NCBI RefSeq assembly: GCF_001623075.1
Contig: NZ_LMCF01000137.1
Span: 1 to 58,439, forward strand
DNA from: Pseudovibrio sp. Ad37
GTDB taxonomy: Bacteria > Pseudomonadota > Alphaproteobacteria > Rhizobiales > Stappiaceae
Direction: 5' to 3'
Length of the DNA: 58,439 bases
Under the pieces are notes generated by a model. It saw nothing but the letters and a program-made list of their open reading frames with translations, was not told where the DNA came from and searched no databases. The position numbers and the translations under genes are program-made. Shown here piece by piece: positions 8,636 to 19,629 of the stretch (positions are counted from its first letter, which is position 1; every line of letters starts with the position of its first letter).

Positions 8636-8940
8636 ACACACGCCCTCTACGCAATACTTGAGACAACCGGGCAACTGAAGCTTTAATTTACTTTATTTTA
8701 ATATAATGTCATTCCTCACGCAATTAAGTGTAATAAATATCAATAACTCAAAAAGTAATAGCAACCTCAATTCAACAGACGCGGCCTCTAATATTGTCAG
8801 TTATGCGTATTGTATAATGTATATATAAATTTGAACTCCATTTGATTTAGAATTCGGCAGCACAATTTCAGCGAGACGTTGTCTTCTCACTCAGAAAAGG
8901 CGCGCTAACGTCCTGTTCCAGTTTGCAAAGGGAGCCTTGC
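8636..8940. promoter_or_regulatory. AT-rich divergent control region between tolC-type and adhesin genes
   Basis: This 305 nt gap has no open frame worth calling. It is clearly more AT-rich than its surroundings. It should hold the promoters for the TolC gene (leftward) and the adhesin gene (rightward). A TATAAT hexamer lies at 8813-8818, but the nearest TTGTCA (8794-8799) is only 13 nt away, so I do not claim a standard sigma-70 promoter. A good ribosome binding site for the adhesin, AAAGGGAG, is at 8927-8934. Confidence 0.45.
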
Positions 8941-11900
8941 ATGCCGAATACCAAAACCGGTGAGCCTCAAGCGCTTCCAAGCAATCAAACAACGCCTGAA
9001 CAGGCCCCAGGGCTGGAGAATGCATCTCAACAAGAGGCCAGTTCAACAACGTCAAATGTCAGCCAGCTCATTATCCAACTTCCTGATAACATTGAAACAA
9101 CGTCAGAAACGCAGTTAGATGGCCAACCACGTGGCATGAACCTGCTTCTTAACGAAGTGGAATGGGATCCTGTCAGAGAAATTCTGCTGTTGCCATCAGG
9201 TTTGGAGCTTGCAGACATCCAGACCGCCAATGGCACCACCGAGATCACCCTGTCAGATGGCACACGTCTGATCATTGAAGGTCACAGCAACAATCCGCCT
9301 TCCATTGAGATTGAAAATCAACTCCTCACCGCGCAGGAAATTCAAACAGCATTTGCAGCTGCGCGAAACGCAGAACCAAGTGCTGGTCCAGAGACCTCAT
9401 CGGGTGCACCAAGCGCTTCTGAGCCCTCAAGCGACAACCATGAGCCTCAGTCTCCGTTACCTGCCAACGATGAACTCATTGGCAGCGGAAATGACTTCGA
9501 GCCAATCTCAATCGTCGTCCAGCCAGCTTTCCCAATCACCCCACTTCTGTTGCCCTCAGAGCTCAATGAAGAGGTTCTCGAACGTGAATTTGGAGATGGC
9601 ACATTCGAACCTGACCAGCAAACCACATCCACGCCAGACCTATCCAATCCGCGAGTGACACCTGCCTTTTTCGCAGGCAACACTGATGATGTGTACGAGT
9701 CCGGCCTCGCGTCTGGTACTGCAGCAGGACAGGCCGCCACTCAAACTGCTGGGCCGATGAACATCCAAAGCGGTTCCTCCCCGCTCCAGACGCTCGAAGT
9801 TTGCGATCCCATTCAAAATGTCTGGGTAGATGTCACCAATGGCGGCCAGGTCACAACCTCCCATGGGACCTACGCTATTACGGTTAATCCAGATGGAACC
9901 TACAACTGGACCTACACTCTCAGCACCTCAGGTGATCACAGCAACAGTGCGCAGCAAGACCTCCTGAAGGTCCGTGTGACCAATGAAGAAGGCAATCAGG
10001 CAACTGGTGACATCACCATCAATATCCTCGATGACACTCCTCTGATTGATATTGCGGACGCACCAGCCACCGTCGCAGAGGGCAACACGCTCGCTAGCAC
10101 CTGGTCCCTTGCCTCAGGTGCTGATGGCGTCAACCATGTCACTATTTCAGTGCCCAGAGAAGCCAACCAGACCATCTCCCTTTCCAGCAACACCTCTGCC
10201 ACGTTCACGCTGCCCAAAGGCATACTCACCATCAACTCGGATGGCACTTACTCCTTTGAAGCAGCGACCAATCTTGACCACGACGATCCACAAGAGCAAA
10301 CCTTCACCATCACCGCAACAGATGCTGATGGAGACACCACGTCAGACACACAGACCATCACCATCATCGACGGCACATCACCAACACCACCAGACAACTT
10401 GCCCGGTGAAGCAGTAGATCTGATCCTCATCGTCAACGAAGCAGCACTCGATACAACGCAGGATCAAACTGATCTGGCAGCAAGCAACATCACTGGCTCA
10501 AATCCAACCAGCACTGCTGAGACAGACACCTCCAACACTCTGACGTTCACTGCGGGCTCTGATGACCTATCTACATTCATATTTGGTGATCCTTCAGGCA
10601 TCACTATCACCAATGGAGATGCGGCCCTCAATATCAGTTGGGCAATCTCGAATGGTCAACTTATTGGTTCAATAAACGGCACCCCTGCTATCATTTTGGC
10701 ATTGGATGCTTCAGCCATCCCAGCAGGTCAACAAGGCTCGGTAAAGGTCACAGCAACGCTGACAGATGCCTTTCCCCATGATGCAAGCGGAGATCCTATC
10801 AACATCAACGGCATCACCATAGACGCCTCAGACCATGACGGAGACATGGTCACAGCTGACATTCAGATCAACATCATTGACGATGCACCACAGCTGGACA
10901 TTGCAGAAACACCAGCCTCAGTCGCAGAAGGCAACACCTTAAATGGCACGTGGTCGCTCACTTCCGGAGCAGATGGCATCACCCATGTCACTATCTCAGT
11001 GCCCGGAGAAGTCGACCAAACCATCTCTCTTTCCGGCAGCACATCTGCCACGTTCACCCTGCCCAAAGGCATACTCACCGTCAATCCAGACAGCACTTAC
11101 TCCTTTGAAGCTGCTACCAATCTGGACAACGACGATCCACAAGAACAAAGCTTCACCATCACCGCAACAGATGCTGATGGAGACACCACGTCAGACACCC
11201 AGACCATCAAGATTACCGATGGCACGTCACCAACACCACCAGACAACCTGCCCGGTGAAACGGTAGATCTGATCCTCACGGTGAGCGAAGCAGCCCTTGA
11301 TACAACGCAGGATCAAAATGATCTGGCAGCGGCTAATATCACCAGCTCTGATCCAACCAACACTACCGAGACAGATGTCTCAAATACACTCATCTTCACG
11401 GCTGGTTCTGATGACCTAACCGCATTCTCATTTGGTGATCCTTCAGGCATTACAATCACCAATGGAGAGGCGGCCCTCAATATCAGTTGGGTAATCTCGA
11501 ATGGTCAGCTTATTGGTTCAATAAACGGCACCCCTGCTATCATTTTGGCATTGGATGCTTCAGCCATCCCAGCAGGTCAACAAGGCTCGATACAGGTCAC
11601 AGCAACGCTGACAGATGCCTTTCCCCATGATGCAAGCGGAGATCCTATCAAGATCAACGGCATCACCATAGACGCCTCAGATCATGACGGAGACACGGTC
11701 ACAGCTGACATTCAGGTCAACATCATTAACGATGCACCACAGCTGGACATCGCAGACACACCAGCCTCAGTCGCAGAGGGCAACACACTCAACGGTACGT
11801 GGTCGCTCACTTCCGGAGCTGATGGCGTTACTGACGTCACCGTTTCCATTTCTGGTGAGATCGACCAGACCGTCTCTCTATCTGGAAACACCCCTGCTAT

Positions 11901-13368
11901 CTTTGACATGCCTAAGGGTATCCTCACCGTCAACCCGGATGGCACTTACTCCTTTGAAGCTGCTACCAATCTGGACAACAACGGTCCGCAAGAGCAAACC
12001 TTCACCATCACCGCAACGGATGCTGATGGAGACACCACGTCAGACACCCAGACTATCAAGATCACCGATGGCACAAATCCGTTCGGTGGCGACATTATCG
12101 CCTTAAGTCTTGATGAGAGTGCTTTGGGAGATCAGGTCGGTAACAATGAGCCGACAGGAGATGTAATTGGATCAAAACCAGCAAGCACAGCAGAAACACA
12201 AAGTGATACACTGAGTTTCACAGCTGGTTCTGATAATATCATAAGCTTCACGATTGGAGACACATCCAGTATCGAGGTCCGTGATGACAGCGGCGCTGTC
12301 GTCACCTCCATCAACTGGGCGCTTTCAGCTGATAAACAGACATTCACAGGCTCAATTAATGGCCAAAACATTATTCAATTGGCCCTGACAAGCGCATCCA
12401 TTGCTGCAGGAACCACGGGTTCAGTTCAAGTAACTGCCACACTGCTTGCAGATTTTCCGCATGTGACCAACGGAACCAGCGATTTCACAATATTAGGTGT
12501 CCCGATTGTCGCAACGGATACAGACGGCAGCACTGCTCTGGGCATCACCAACATCTCAATCAAAGATGACAATCCAGACATCGACATCTCAGACACACAG
12601 AACGTCGTAACTGAGGGAGAGACAATCAGCGATACCTTCTCACTCAGCTCTGGTGCTGATGGATACGCGCAAGTGACTGTCTACACGGACGTAAACGACC
12701 AACACATCGTCAATCTGGCTCCTAACACACAAACCACGCTGAACACGCAGCAAGGTGAACTTACCATCCATTCCGATGGCACATGGGAGTTTACAGCCGA
12801 CACGGGGCTGGACTTTCCCCAAAACCAAACACTGCAGTTTTTCATTTCAGTTGAAGATGGGGATGGCGATACAGATACGGACAGCCATCTCATTTCCATC
12901 AAGCAGGCAGCATCGCCCATACTTGGCACATCCGGGGATGATGTGCTGACAGGGACGCAAACCAGCGAGCTGATCAAAGGTCTCGACGGTGACGATCACA
13001 TCTCCGGCATGGAAGGGCGAGACAAGATTGCAGGAATGGGTGGCAGGGACACACTTGAAGGTGGAGCCGACAGCGATACATTTGTGCTCGATCTCTCCAA
13101 TCTCACAATTGCAGATCTCATCACTGACTACGATTCATCTGGAGATGATGCTGATCGGCTGGATGTGACAGAATTGATTGGATCAGAACAAGTCACGCAG
13201 CAAAATGTGGGAGACTACTTCCAGCTATCAGGAGGCGTTCTGAGTTTTGATCAGGATGGAGCTGGAACGACCCACAACATAGTACAGGTCATGGAGTTTT
13301 CGTCGCCTCCAGCTCAATTGGAGCTCATCGTGGATGAAAATCAGGCACCACTCATTGTCACTGCATAA
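8941..13368 (+). CDS. giant type I secreted adhesin with T1SS-143-like repeats and RTX C-terminus
   Basis: The 1475-residue protein is probably held at the cell surface and used for attachment or biofilm formation. ATG at 8941 is preferred over TTG at 8923 because AAAGGGAG sits 6 nt before it. Order of parts: an N-terminal retention-type region (1-170, with SQLIIQLPDN and LSDGTRLIIEGH), an acidic linker, TAAG at residues 260-263 (candidate LapG-type cut site), a VCBS-like domain (about 277-367), then three tandem units starting at residues 369, 652 and 935. A fourth, diverged half-unit begins at 1214. After that come RTX motifs (GTSGDDVLTG, GLDGDDHISG, GMGGRDTLEG, about 1327-1380) and a VCA0849-type C-terminal secretion region. 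Two adjacent units are nearly identical in DNA. Confidence 0.9.
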   Translation: MPNTKTGEPQALPSNQTTPEQAPGLENASQQEASSTTSNVSQLIIQLPDNIETTSETQLDGQPRGMNLLLNEVEWDPVREILLLPSGLELADIQTANGTTEITLSDGTRLIIEGHSNNPPSIEIENQLLTAQEIQTAFAAARNAEPSAGPETSSGAPSASEPSSDNHEPQSPLPANDELIGSGNDFEPISIVVQPAFPITPLLLPSELNEEVLEREFGDGTFEPDQQTTSTPDLSNPRVTPAFFAGNTDDVYESGLASGTAAGQAATQTAGPMNIQSGSSPLQTLEVCDPIQNVWVDVTNGGQVTTSHGTYAITVNPDGTYNWTYTLSTSGDHSNSAQQDLLKVRVTNEEGNQATGDITINILDDTPLIDIADAPATVAEGNTLASTWSLASGADGVNHVTISVPREANQTISLSSNTSATFTLPKGILTINSDGTYSFEAATNLDHDDPQEQTFTITATDADGDTTSDTQTITIIDGTSPTPPDNLPGEAVDLILIVNEAALDTTQDQTDLAASNITGSNPTSTAETDTSNTLTFTAGSDDLSTFIFGDPSGITITNGDAALNISWAISNGQLIGSINGTPAIILALDASAIPAGQQGSVKVTATLTDAFPHDASGDPININGITIDASDHDGDMVTADIQINIIDDAPQLDIAETPASVAEGNTLNGTWSLTSGADGITHVTISVPGEVDQTISLSGSTSATFTLPKGILTVNPDSTYSFEAATNLDNDDPQEQSFTITATDADGDTTSDTQTIKITDGTSPTPPDNLPGETVDLILTVSEAALDTTQDQNDLAAANITSSDPTNTTETDVSNTLIFTAGSDDLTAFSFGDPSGITITNGEAALNISWVISNGQLIGSINGTPAIILALDASAIPAGQQGSIQVTATLTDAFPHDASGDPIKINGITIDASDHDGDTVTADIQVNIINDAPQLDIADTPASVAEGNTLNGTWSLTSGADGVTDVTVSISGEIDQTVSLSGNTPAIFDMPKGILTVNPDGTYSFEAATNLDNNGPQEQTFTITATDADGDTTSDTQTIKITDGTNPFGGDIIALSLDESALGDQVGNNEPTGDVIGSKPASTAETQSDTLSFTAGSDNIISFTIGDTSSIEVRDDSGAVVTSINWALSADKQTFTGSINGQNIIQLALTSASIAAGTTGSVQVTATLLADFPHVTNGTSDFTILGVPIVATDTDGSTALGITNISIKDDNPDIDISDTQNVVTEGETISDTFSLSSGADGYAQVTVYTDVNDQHIVNLAPNTQTTLNTQQGELTIHSDGTWEFTADTGLDFPQNQTLQFFISVEDGDGDTDTDSHLISIKQAASPILGTSGDDVLTGTQTSELIKGLDGDDHISGMEGRDKIAGMGGRDTLEGGADSDTFVLDLSNLTIADLITDYDSSGDDADRLDVTELIGSEQVTQQNVGDYFQLSGGVLSFDQDGAGTTHNIVQVMEFSSPPAQLELIVDENQAPLIVTA
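10045..12579 (+). repeat. three long tandem intragenic repeats (849, 849 and 837 bp)
   Basis: Units begin at 10045, 10894 and 11743, each at the codons for a (I/L)DIA(D/E) motif followed by PA(T/S)VAEGNTL. A fourth related start is at 12580. Units one and two differ at only a few positions over their last roughly 300 bp and contain identical stretches of more than 70 nt. This points to recent duplication or gene conversion. Unit three is more diverged in its second half. Confidence 0.9.
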
Positions 13369-13387
13369 CTCACCAGGCTCAGCACAA

Positions 13388-13416
13388 ATAAAAGCCCCGA
13401 AAGCGATAGCCTCGGA
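13388..13416 (-). terminator. possible terminator after the glyoxalase-like gene
   Basis: On the minus strand, CCGAGGC-TATC-GCTTTCGG forms an imperfect hairpin with G-U pairs and is followed by GGCTTTTATTT. It lies between the convergent stops of the adhesin and the glyoxalase-like gene. Confidence 0.35.
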
Positions 13417-13428
13417 GTTTAAAAAGGA

Positions 13429-14283
13429 TCAGCTGCAAATCACGGCAACACCGGCCATTCGTTCTGGCTCAATCACCCAGAAATCATTGGATTTGCGTCC
13501 ACCAAGCGCTTCAGCATATTTACCAAAGCTCTCCAGATTCGCAGCCAAAAAGCCTAGGGCCACCAATTTAAGGCCTGCCCGATTAGCTGGAGCTTTAACC
13601 CCATAAAGGCTCTCATAGGCACTCGGAGAAAGAACTTTGACTACCCCGCGAGACGTTTCAATCTCGACACCAAGACTGGAGAGCCGTGCAGTACGCTCAC
13701 CAATAAACGCCTTCAGGAATTCATGATGATCAGCAGGGTCGTCAGCAACAAAGATGACTTCGCTCAGATCGCGCACAGTGTTCGGGTGGGATTGATACTC
13801 TGCCTTCCAGAAGTTTTCTGGAAACTTGTTATGGCAAGTAAAAAAGCCAAGCTCCGTGCTGAGGGGATCTGCCGTAAACGTCAAATCAAAAGCAACCTGA
13901 CGTTCTTCGCCCTCAGGAGAAACAGCAATCCGCTCAAAGGAGAATGGCGCATACTCAGGAAGACCGGCAGCAGTGTATGCTTCACGGTCGTCCGCCGCGC
14001 TCGTGCTATCCATCACGAACATGGAAGCACCTTCTCCCTTCAGCAGGAAATCGCGATTGAACACTCCGAAAGAGAAAACACCTTCACTTGGTTCTGTCAG
14101 TTCAGCGTTTTCGCCAATCGCCAAAACCTCAAGAAAACTGCCATTCAGCTGAACGAGGCGGTTTTCAGTACCCCAAGGATGACGCGCAGTTGGCGTCACC
14201 TTAAATCCGAGCTGTTCCCAAAGCCCTGCAGCATCCCGCAAAGAGTTTACAGCAAGAACAATATGGTCAATTCCCTTGGTCAA
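13429..14283 (-). CDS. VOC-superfamily glyoxalase-like protein
   Basis: The 284-residue cytosolic protein begins GIDHIVLAVNSLRDAAGLWEQLGF, the hallmark of a vicinal-oxygen-chelate fold. It matches the glyoxalase-like (Glyoxalase_3) group, whose members have two fused VOC halves and mostly unknown substrates. His5 and Glu53 (in LEVLAIGE) could be metal ligands by analogy. A second half starts near residue 170 (DLSEVIFVADDPADHHEFL). It sits 23 nt upstream of the pyrG stop-proximal region in map order but is transcribed after pyrG, so readthrough from pyrG is possible. The exact reaction cannot be told from the sequence. Confidence 0.8.
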   Translation of the reverse strand: MTKGIDHIVLAVNSLRDAAGLWEQLGFKVTPTARHPWGTENRLVQLNGSFLEVLAIGENAELTEPSEGVFSFGVFNRDFLLKGEGASMFVMDSTSAADDREAYTAAGLPEYAPFSFERIAVSPEGEERQVAFDLTFTADPLSTELGFFTCHNKFPENFWKAEYQSHPNTVRDLSEVIFVADDPADHHEFLKAFIGERTARLSSLGVEIETSRGVVKVLSPSAYESLYGVKAPANRAGLKLVALGFLAANLESFGKYAEALGGRKSNDFWVIEPERMAGVAVICS

Positions 14284-14306
14284 AGTATTTCCCCCAAAAG
14301 GTCCGA

Positions 14307-15941
<1,635 letters not shown>

Positions 15942-16046
15942 CTACCACGTTTGAAAGGGCGGAAATTATCAAAAAGGGAAGCACGCCGGGGTGGGTGCCT
16001 GATAATCCAATACCCTGGATAATTGAGTTATGTCTGAACGCACGAA

Positions 16047-16079
16047 TGACGGACACTGCACAGGAGTGCGGTGCCGTCA
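16047..16079 (-). terminator. imperfect long hairpin between secG and pyrG
   Basis: TGACGG-CAC-GCAC pairs with GTGC-GTG-CCGTCA around a 4 nt loop with three interior mismatches. On the minus strand it lies after the secG stop and before pyrG. There is no clear T-run, so it may be a processing or pausing structure rather than a full terminator. Confidence 0.4.
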
Positions 16080-16114
16080 GACGTATATTTCAACTGTTCC
16101 TGCTTTACAGCAGA

Positions 16115-16480
16115 TTACTGAGCAGGTGGGACCTGCGGGCCAGATGGCTGACTTTGCTGCTGAAGCTGGTCAAGAAGACCATTGCCAGCGCCCTCTTCTG
16201 TTCCCTGTGTTGCTGAACCGGCAGGAACCTGATCAAGCAAAGAGCCTGGACGCTCGTCATAACGAGCCAACAGAGAAAGAGCGAGTGAAGTTGCAAAGAA
16301 GCAGACAGCTAGAATCGCAGTACCGCGAGTCAGCACATTAGCTGTGCCGCGGCTGCTCATCACACCGCCGCCGCCGCCGCCGCCAATACCCAATGCGCCG
16401 CCTTCAGAGCGCTGTAGTAGAACCAGTGCTACCAGCGCCACGACGACCATCAGGTGGATAACAATCAGAACGGTTTCCAT
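16115..16480 (-). CDS. secG: protein translocase subunit SecG
   Basis: The 121-residue inner-membrane protein is an accessory part of the SecYEG channel. The first membrane helix is METVLIVIHLMVVVALVALV. The conserved loop LLQRSEGGALGIGG is followed by a glycine run, and the second helix is around TAILAVCFFATSLALSLLA. A Gln/Pro-rich tail follows, which is common in alphaproteobacteria. Placement between tpiA and pyrG is the usual arrangement. Confidence 0.95.
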   Translation of the reverse strand: METVLIVIHLMVVVALVALVLLQRSEGGALGIGGGGGGGVMSSRGTANVLTRGTAILAVCFFATSLALSLLARYDERPGSLLDQVPAGSATQGTEEGAGNGLLDQLQQQSQPSGPQVPPAQ

Positions 16481-16525
16481 AGGTATCCGTAGGTTTAATG
16501 AATTCGTTAGTCGGCCTTCTAACCG

Positions 16526-16564
16526 AATTTGCTGCGCCTTTCTACCCTAAAGGCGCAGCAAATT
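16526..16564 (-). terminator. perfect 16-bp hairpin between tpiA and secG
   Basis: AATTTGCTGCGCCTTT at 16526-16541 and its exact complement at 16549-16564 enclose a 7 nt loop. It lies after the tpiA stop on the minus strand and ahead of secG. The stem is strong, but no T-run follows, so partial termination or RNA stabilisation are both possible. Confidence 0.55.
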
Positions 16565-16602
16565 GGTGGACTGCTAAGAATATTATAAAAAACCGGCTAT
16601 TA

Positions 16603-17352
16603 TTAACCGCGATAAGCTTCGGCAATTCCAAGGAAATCCGTGGCTTTCAAGCTTGCGCCGCCAACCAGAGCACCGTCAACGTTTTCAACCGCAAGCAGCT
16701 CTTTTGCATTGGTAGGCTTAACAGAGCCACCATAAAGGATGCGCATTTTACCGCCAACATCACCACCAAATTGCTTGATGAGAGTCGCGCGAATAGAAGC
16801 ATGAACCTCAGCAACGTCTGCTGGAGTTGGCGTCAATCCAGTGCCAATCGCCCAAACTGGCTCATAAGCAATTACAGTGTTTTCGGCAGTTGCGCCTGCT
16901 GGTACAGAACCCAGAACCTGCTTGGTAACCACGTCAAGCGTCGTACCCGCGCGGCGCTCGCTCTCAACTTCACCAACACAAACAATAGCAATAAGGTCAG
17001 CGCGGTAAGCAGCTTCAGCCTTCTCACAAACGTCCGCATCAGATTCGCCATGATCTTCGCGTCGCTCGGAGTGACCAACAATCACAAACTTGCCGCCAGC
17101 ATCGCGGATCATTTCCGCAGAAATATCGCCAGTATGCGCACCGCTTTCTTTAGCGTGGCAGTTTTGTGCACCAATCGCAATTTTGTCTTGGGAAGCCAGC
17201 TGCGCAACCAGCAATGCAGGTGGGCAAATCAGAAGCTCTACATTTTCGGCAAGTGCTGAGTCGTATCCCGCGCCCATAGCTTCCAGCTCTACAGCTGAAG
17301 CCTTGGTACCATTCATTTTCCAGTTACCAGCAACAAGTGGCCGATTAGTCAT
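16603..17352 (-). CDS. tpiA: triosephosphate isomerase
   Basis: The 249-residue glycolytic TIM-barrel enzyme interconverts dihydroxyacetone phosphate and glyceraldehyde 3-phosphate. Active-site marks are the Lys in AGNWKMNG, the His in IVGHSERR, the catalytic Glu in [11 protein letters not shown] and the phosphate loop YGGSVKP. I start at ATG 17352, because the longer frame from 17421 adds 23 residues with no homology. GGGGA precedes 17352 by 9 nt. It is divergent from ppiD across about 245 nt. Confidence 0.96.
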   Translation of the reverse strand: MTNRPLVAGNWKMNGTKASAVELEAMGAGYDSALAENVELLICPPALLVAQLASQDKIAIGAQNCHAKESGAHTGDISAEMIRDAGGKFVIVGHSERREDHGESDADVCEKAEAAYRADLIAIVCVGEVESERRAGTTLDVVTKQVLGSVPAGATAENTVIAYEPVWAIGTGLTPTPADVAEVHASIRATLIKQFGGDVGGKMRILYGGSVKPTNAKELLAVENVDGALVGGASLKATDFLGIAEAYRG

Positions 17353-17597
17353 ATGATCTGTTCCCCAAATATGAATTCCAAATTCCCAAATGGAATGAGT
17401 GCTCACTAGCAGAAAAAACACTTAAGTCCCATAGCGGATTACCGCTAGTACGATGAACTTCGTATCTCCTGCCGAATCTCACAGCCTTTATGGCGTGTAA
17501 ACTTGCCCCAGGGCGAAAGGAACACTATTATCCGGCGGCCTTGCATGTGTGCGCGGGGAGACTGTCCCTCGCCTTCAACAAGAGAACGGATAAAATT

Positions 17598-19484
17598 ATG
17601 CTCGACGCGCTGCGTAATAGCGTAGGTTCCTGGTTTGCAAAACTGCTGATCGGCCTTCTGGTCCTCAGCTTTGCAGTTTGGGGGATCGCTGACGTCTTTA
17701 CTGGAATCGGCTCCACACCTGTTGCCTCAGTTGGCGACAAAGAAATTTCGGCTCAGGATTTCCAACGAGCTTATTCACGCGAGCTCGACCAGCTGTCACG
17801 CCGCGTCGGCCAGCCTGTCACTCAGGAACAGGCCGCGGCATTTGGCGTACCAGCTCAGGTTCTGGGCCGCCTCATCGCCGAAGCTGCGCTTGATTATGAA
17901 GCATCACAGCTGCGCATCGGTGTATCTGATGAAGCTATTGTCAAAACAATTCAGGAAACACCGGCATTTCAGGGTGTAAATGGTTACGATCGTAATCGCT
18001 TGAGCCAGGTACTTTATAATCTGGGCATAAGCGAAGACGAATTCGTGATGCAGCAACAGCTCGTCGCAGAGCGTCAACAGCTTGCAGAAGCTGTTATCGG
18101 CGGCATCGTTGTGCCTAAAGCAATGCTCGAAGCCTTCGACAAATACGCAATGGAAGAGCGCACTGTTGAGTACCTCGTGCTGCCACAAAGCTCTTTGACA
18201 AATGTTCCAGCTCCGACTGACGAAGAACTGGCTACGTTCTTTGAAGAGAACAAAGGCAACTACAAAGCACCTGAATACCGCAGTGCCACTTTGATAGAGC
18301 TGACAGCAGACAAGATCGCAAAGCCGGAAAATGTGACTGAAGCGGAACTCGCTCAGGAATATGAGCGCACCAAAAACCGCTATCAGTCTCAGGAACAGCG
18401 CCGCATCTTCCAGATTTCCTTCCCAACCAAACAGGAAGCAGAAGCTGCTGTTGTTGAAATGGAGTCCGGCAAGACCTTTGAAGACCTCATGAATGAACGC
18501 GATCTGACCGAAAAAGACGTCGACCTCGGCCTCATGAACAAATCCGGCTTCCTTGACCAAAAAATTGCAGATGCAGCTTTTGCTCTCAAAGAAGGTCAGG
18601 CAAGCAACATGGTCGAAGGTCAGTTCACTAACGCGATTCTCTTTGCCAAAGAGGTCAAAGCAGCAGCAGTACAGCCTCTGGAAGACGTTAAAGACGAACT
18701 ACGCGGTGTCGTTGCTCAGGCAAACGCAGCCGATGAAGTAGAAGACCTCTTCAACGAAGTCGAAGACGCACGCGCAGGCGGCAGCACCTTTGAAGAAATC
18801 GCTGAGCGCTTTGATCTGGCTCTGATCAACACACCTTCATTTGACGCTTCCGGTAAAAACGAAGCGGGCGAAACTGTTGATCTTCCACAAGCAAGCGCAC
18901 TGACCACAGCAGTCTTTTCAACCGATGTTGGCGTTGAAAATAATCCGCTGGAAATCGGCCGTACAGGTCACCTGTGGTACGAAGTGAAAAATGTCACCCC
19001 TTCCCGCGACAGAGAACTCTCTGAAGTAAAAGAAGCCGTGACTGCTGACTGGACAGCCAACCGCACAGCGGAACTGCTGGAAGAAAAAGCCCAAGCTCTG
19101 ATCGCAGAAGTCGAAGCAGGAAAGCCTCTTTCCGAAGTCGCAGCTGCCGAAGGTCTGACAACAGCCACATCCGCACCGTTCACCCGCAACGGCGGCATCG
19201 CGGAGCTTTCCGGCTCTGCTGTAACTGCAGCATTTTCCGGACCAAAAGGCACCGCCTCTCAGGTTCCTGGCAACAACGAAGACCGCATTCTTCTTGTCCT
19301 CACCGACACGACGTCTCCAGCTTTCATGACAGAATCTGAAAACGTGCAGCGCATTGACACTCAGCTGACAGGCGCACTGGAAAGCTCCTTGCTCAACCAG
19401 TTCATCTCTCAGCTGGAGCAAACAGAAGGTGTCCGAGTAAATCAGGCAGTCTTCAACCAGCTGACCGGACTGGATCGTCAGTAG
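17598..19484 (+). CDS. ppiD: PpiD/SurA-type periplasmic peptidyl-prolyl isomerase
   Basis: The 628-residue inner-membrane-anchored chaperone faces the periplasm and helps exported proteins fold. MLDALRNSVGSWFAKLL precedes one membrane helix (about residues 15-34, ending AVWGIADVF). Next come a SurA-like N-terminal domain and a parvulin-type region around residues 230-360 (EQRRIFQISFPTKQEAEA). The parvulin motif is degenerate, as is usual in this family. A long helical C-terminal part follows. The ATG at 17598 is chosen because the membrane anchor starts there; the frame upstream to 17490 shows no family similarity. A strong terminator follows the stop. Confidence 0.92.
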   Translation: MLDALRNSVGSWFAKLLIGLLVLSFAVWGIADVFTGIGSTPVASVGDKEISAQDFQRAYSRELDQLSRRVGQPVTQEQAAAFGVPAQVLGRLIAEAALDYEASQLRIGVSDEAIVKTIQETPAFQGVNGYDRNRLSQVLYNLGISEDEFVMQQQLVAERQQLAEAVIGGIVVPKAMLEAFDKYAMEERTVEYLVLPQSSLTNVPAPTDEELATFFEENKGNYKAPEYRSATLIELTADKIAKPENVTEAELAQEYERTKNRYQSQEQRRIFQISFPTKQEAEAAVVEMESGKTFEDLMNERDLTEKDVDLGLMNKSGFLDQKIADAAFALKEGQASNMVEGQFTNAILFAKEVKAAAVQPLEDVKDELRGVVAQANAADEVEDLFNEVEDARAGGSTFEEIAERFDLALINTPSFDASGKNEAGETVDLPQASALTTAVFSTDVGVENNPLEIGRTGHLWYEVKNVTPSRDRELSEVKEAVTADWTANRTAELLEEKAQALIAEVEAGKPLSEVAAAEGLTTATSAPFTRNGGIAELSGSAVTAAFSGPKGTASQVPGNNEDRILLVLTDTTSPAFMTESENVQRIDTQLTGALESSLLNQFISQLEQTEGVRVNQAVFNQLTGLDRQ

Positions 19485-19505
19485 ACAAATCCTTGTCGAA
19501 AACAG

Positions 19506-19540
19506 GCCCGCCACATTTATAAGTGTGGCGGGCTTTTGTT
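19506..19540 (+). terminator. rho-independent terminator after ppiD
   Basis: GCCCGCCACA at 19506-19515 pairs perfectly with TGTGGCGGGC at 19524-19533 and is followed by TTTTGTTT. It separates ppiD from the trp genes. Confidence 0.9.
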
Positions 19541-19629
19541 TATCTCCTAGACAGCTCTCCGAAAGCTATCTAATAGTTAGCCCTTGTGTATGCTAAGGAA
19601 TTACCTGAGAGATTGAGGGGGTTTTCGCC

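Noticed and set aside
8794-8818. TTGTCA and TATAAT as a promoter for the adhesin
   Set aside because: The spacer is only 13 nt, which is too short for a standard sigma-70 promoter.
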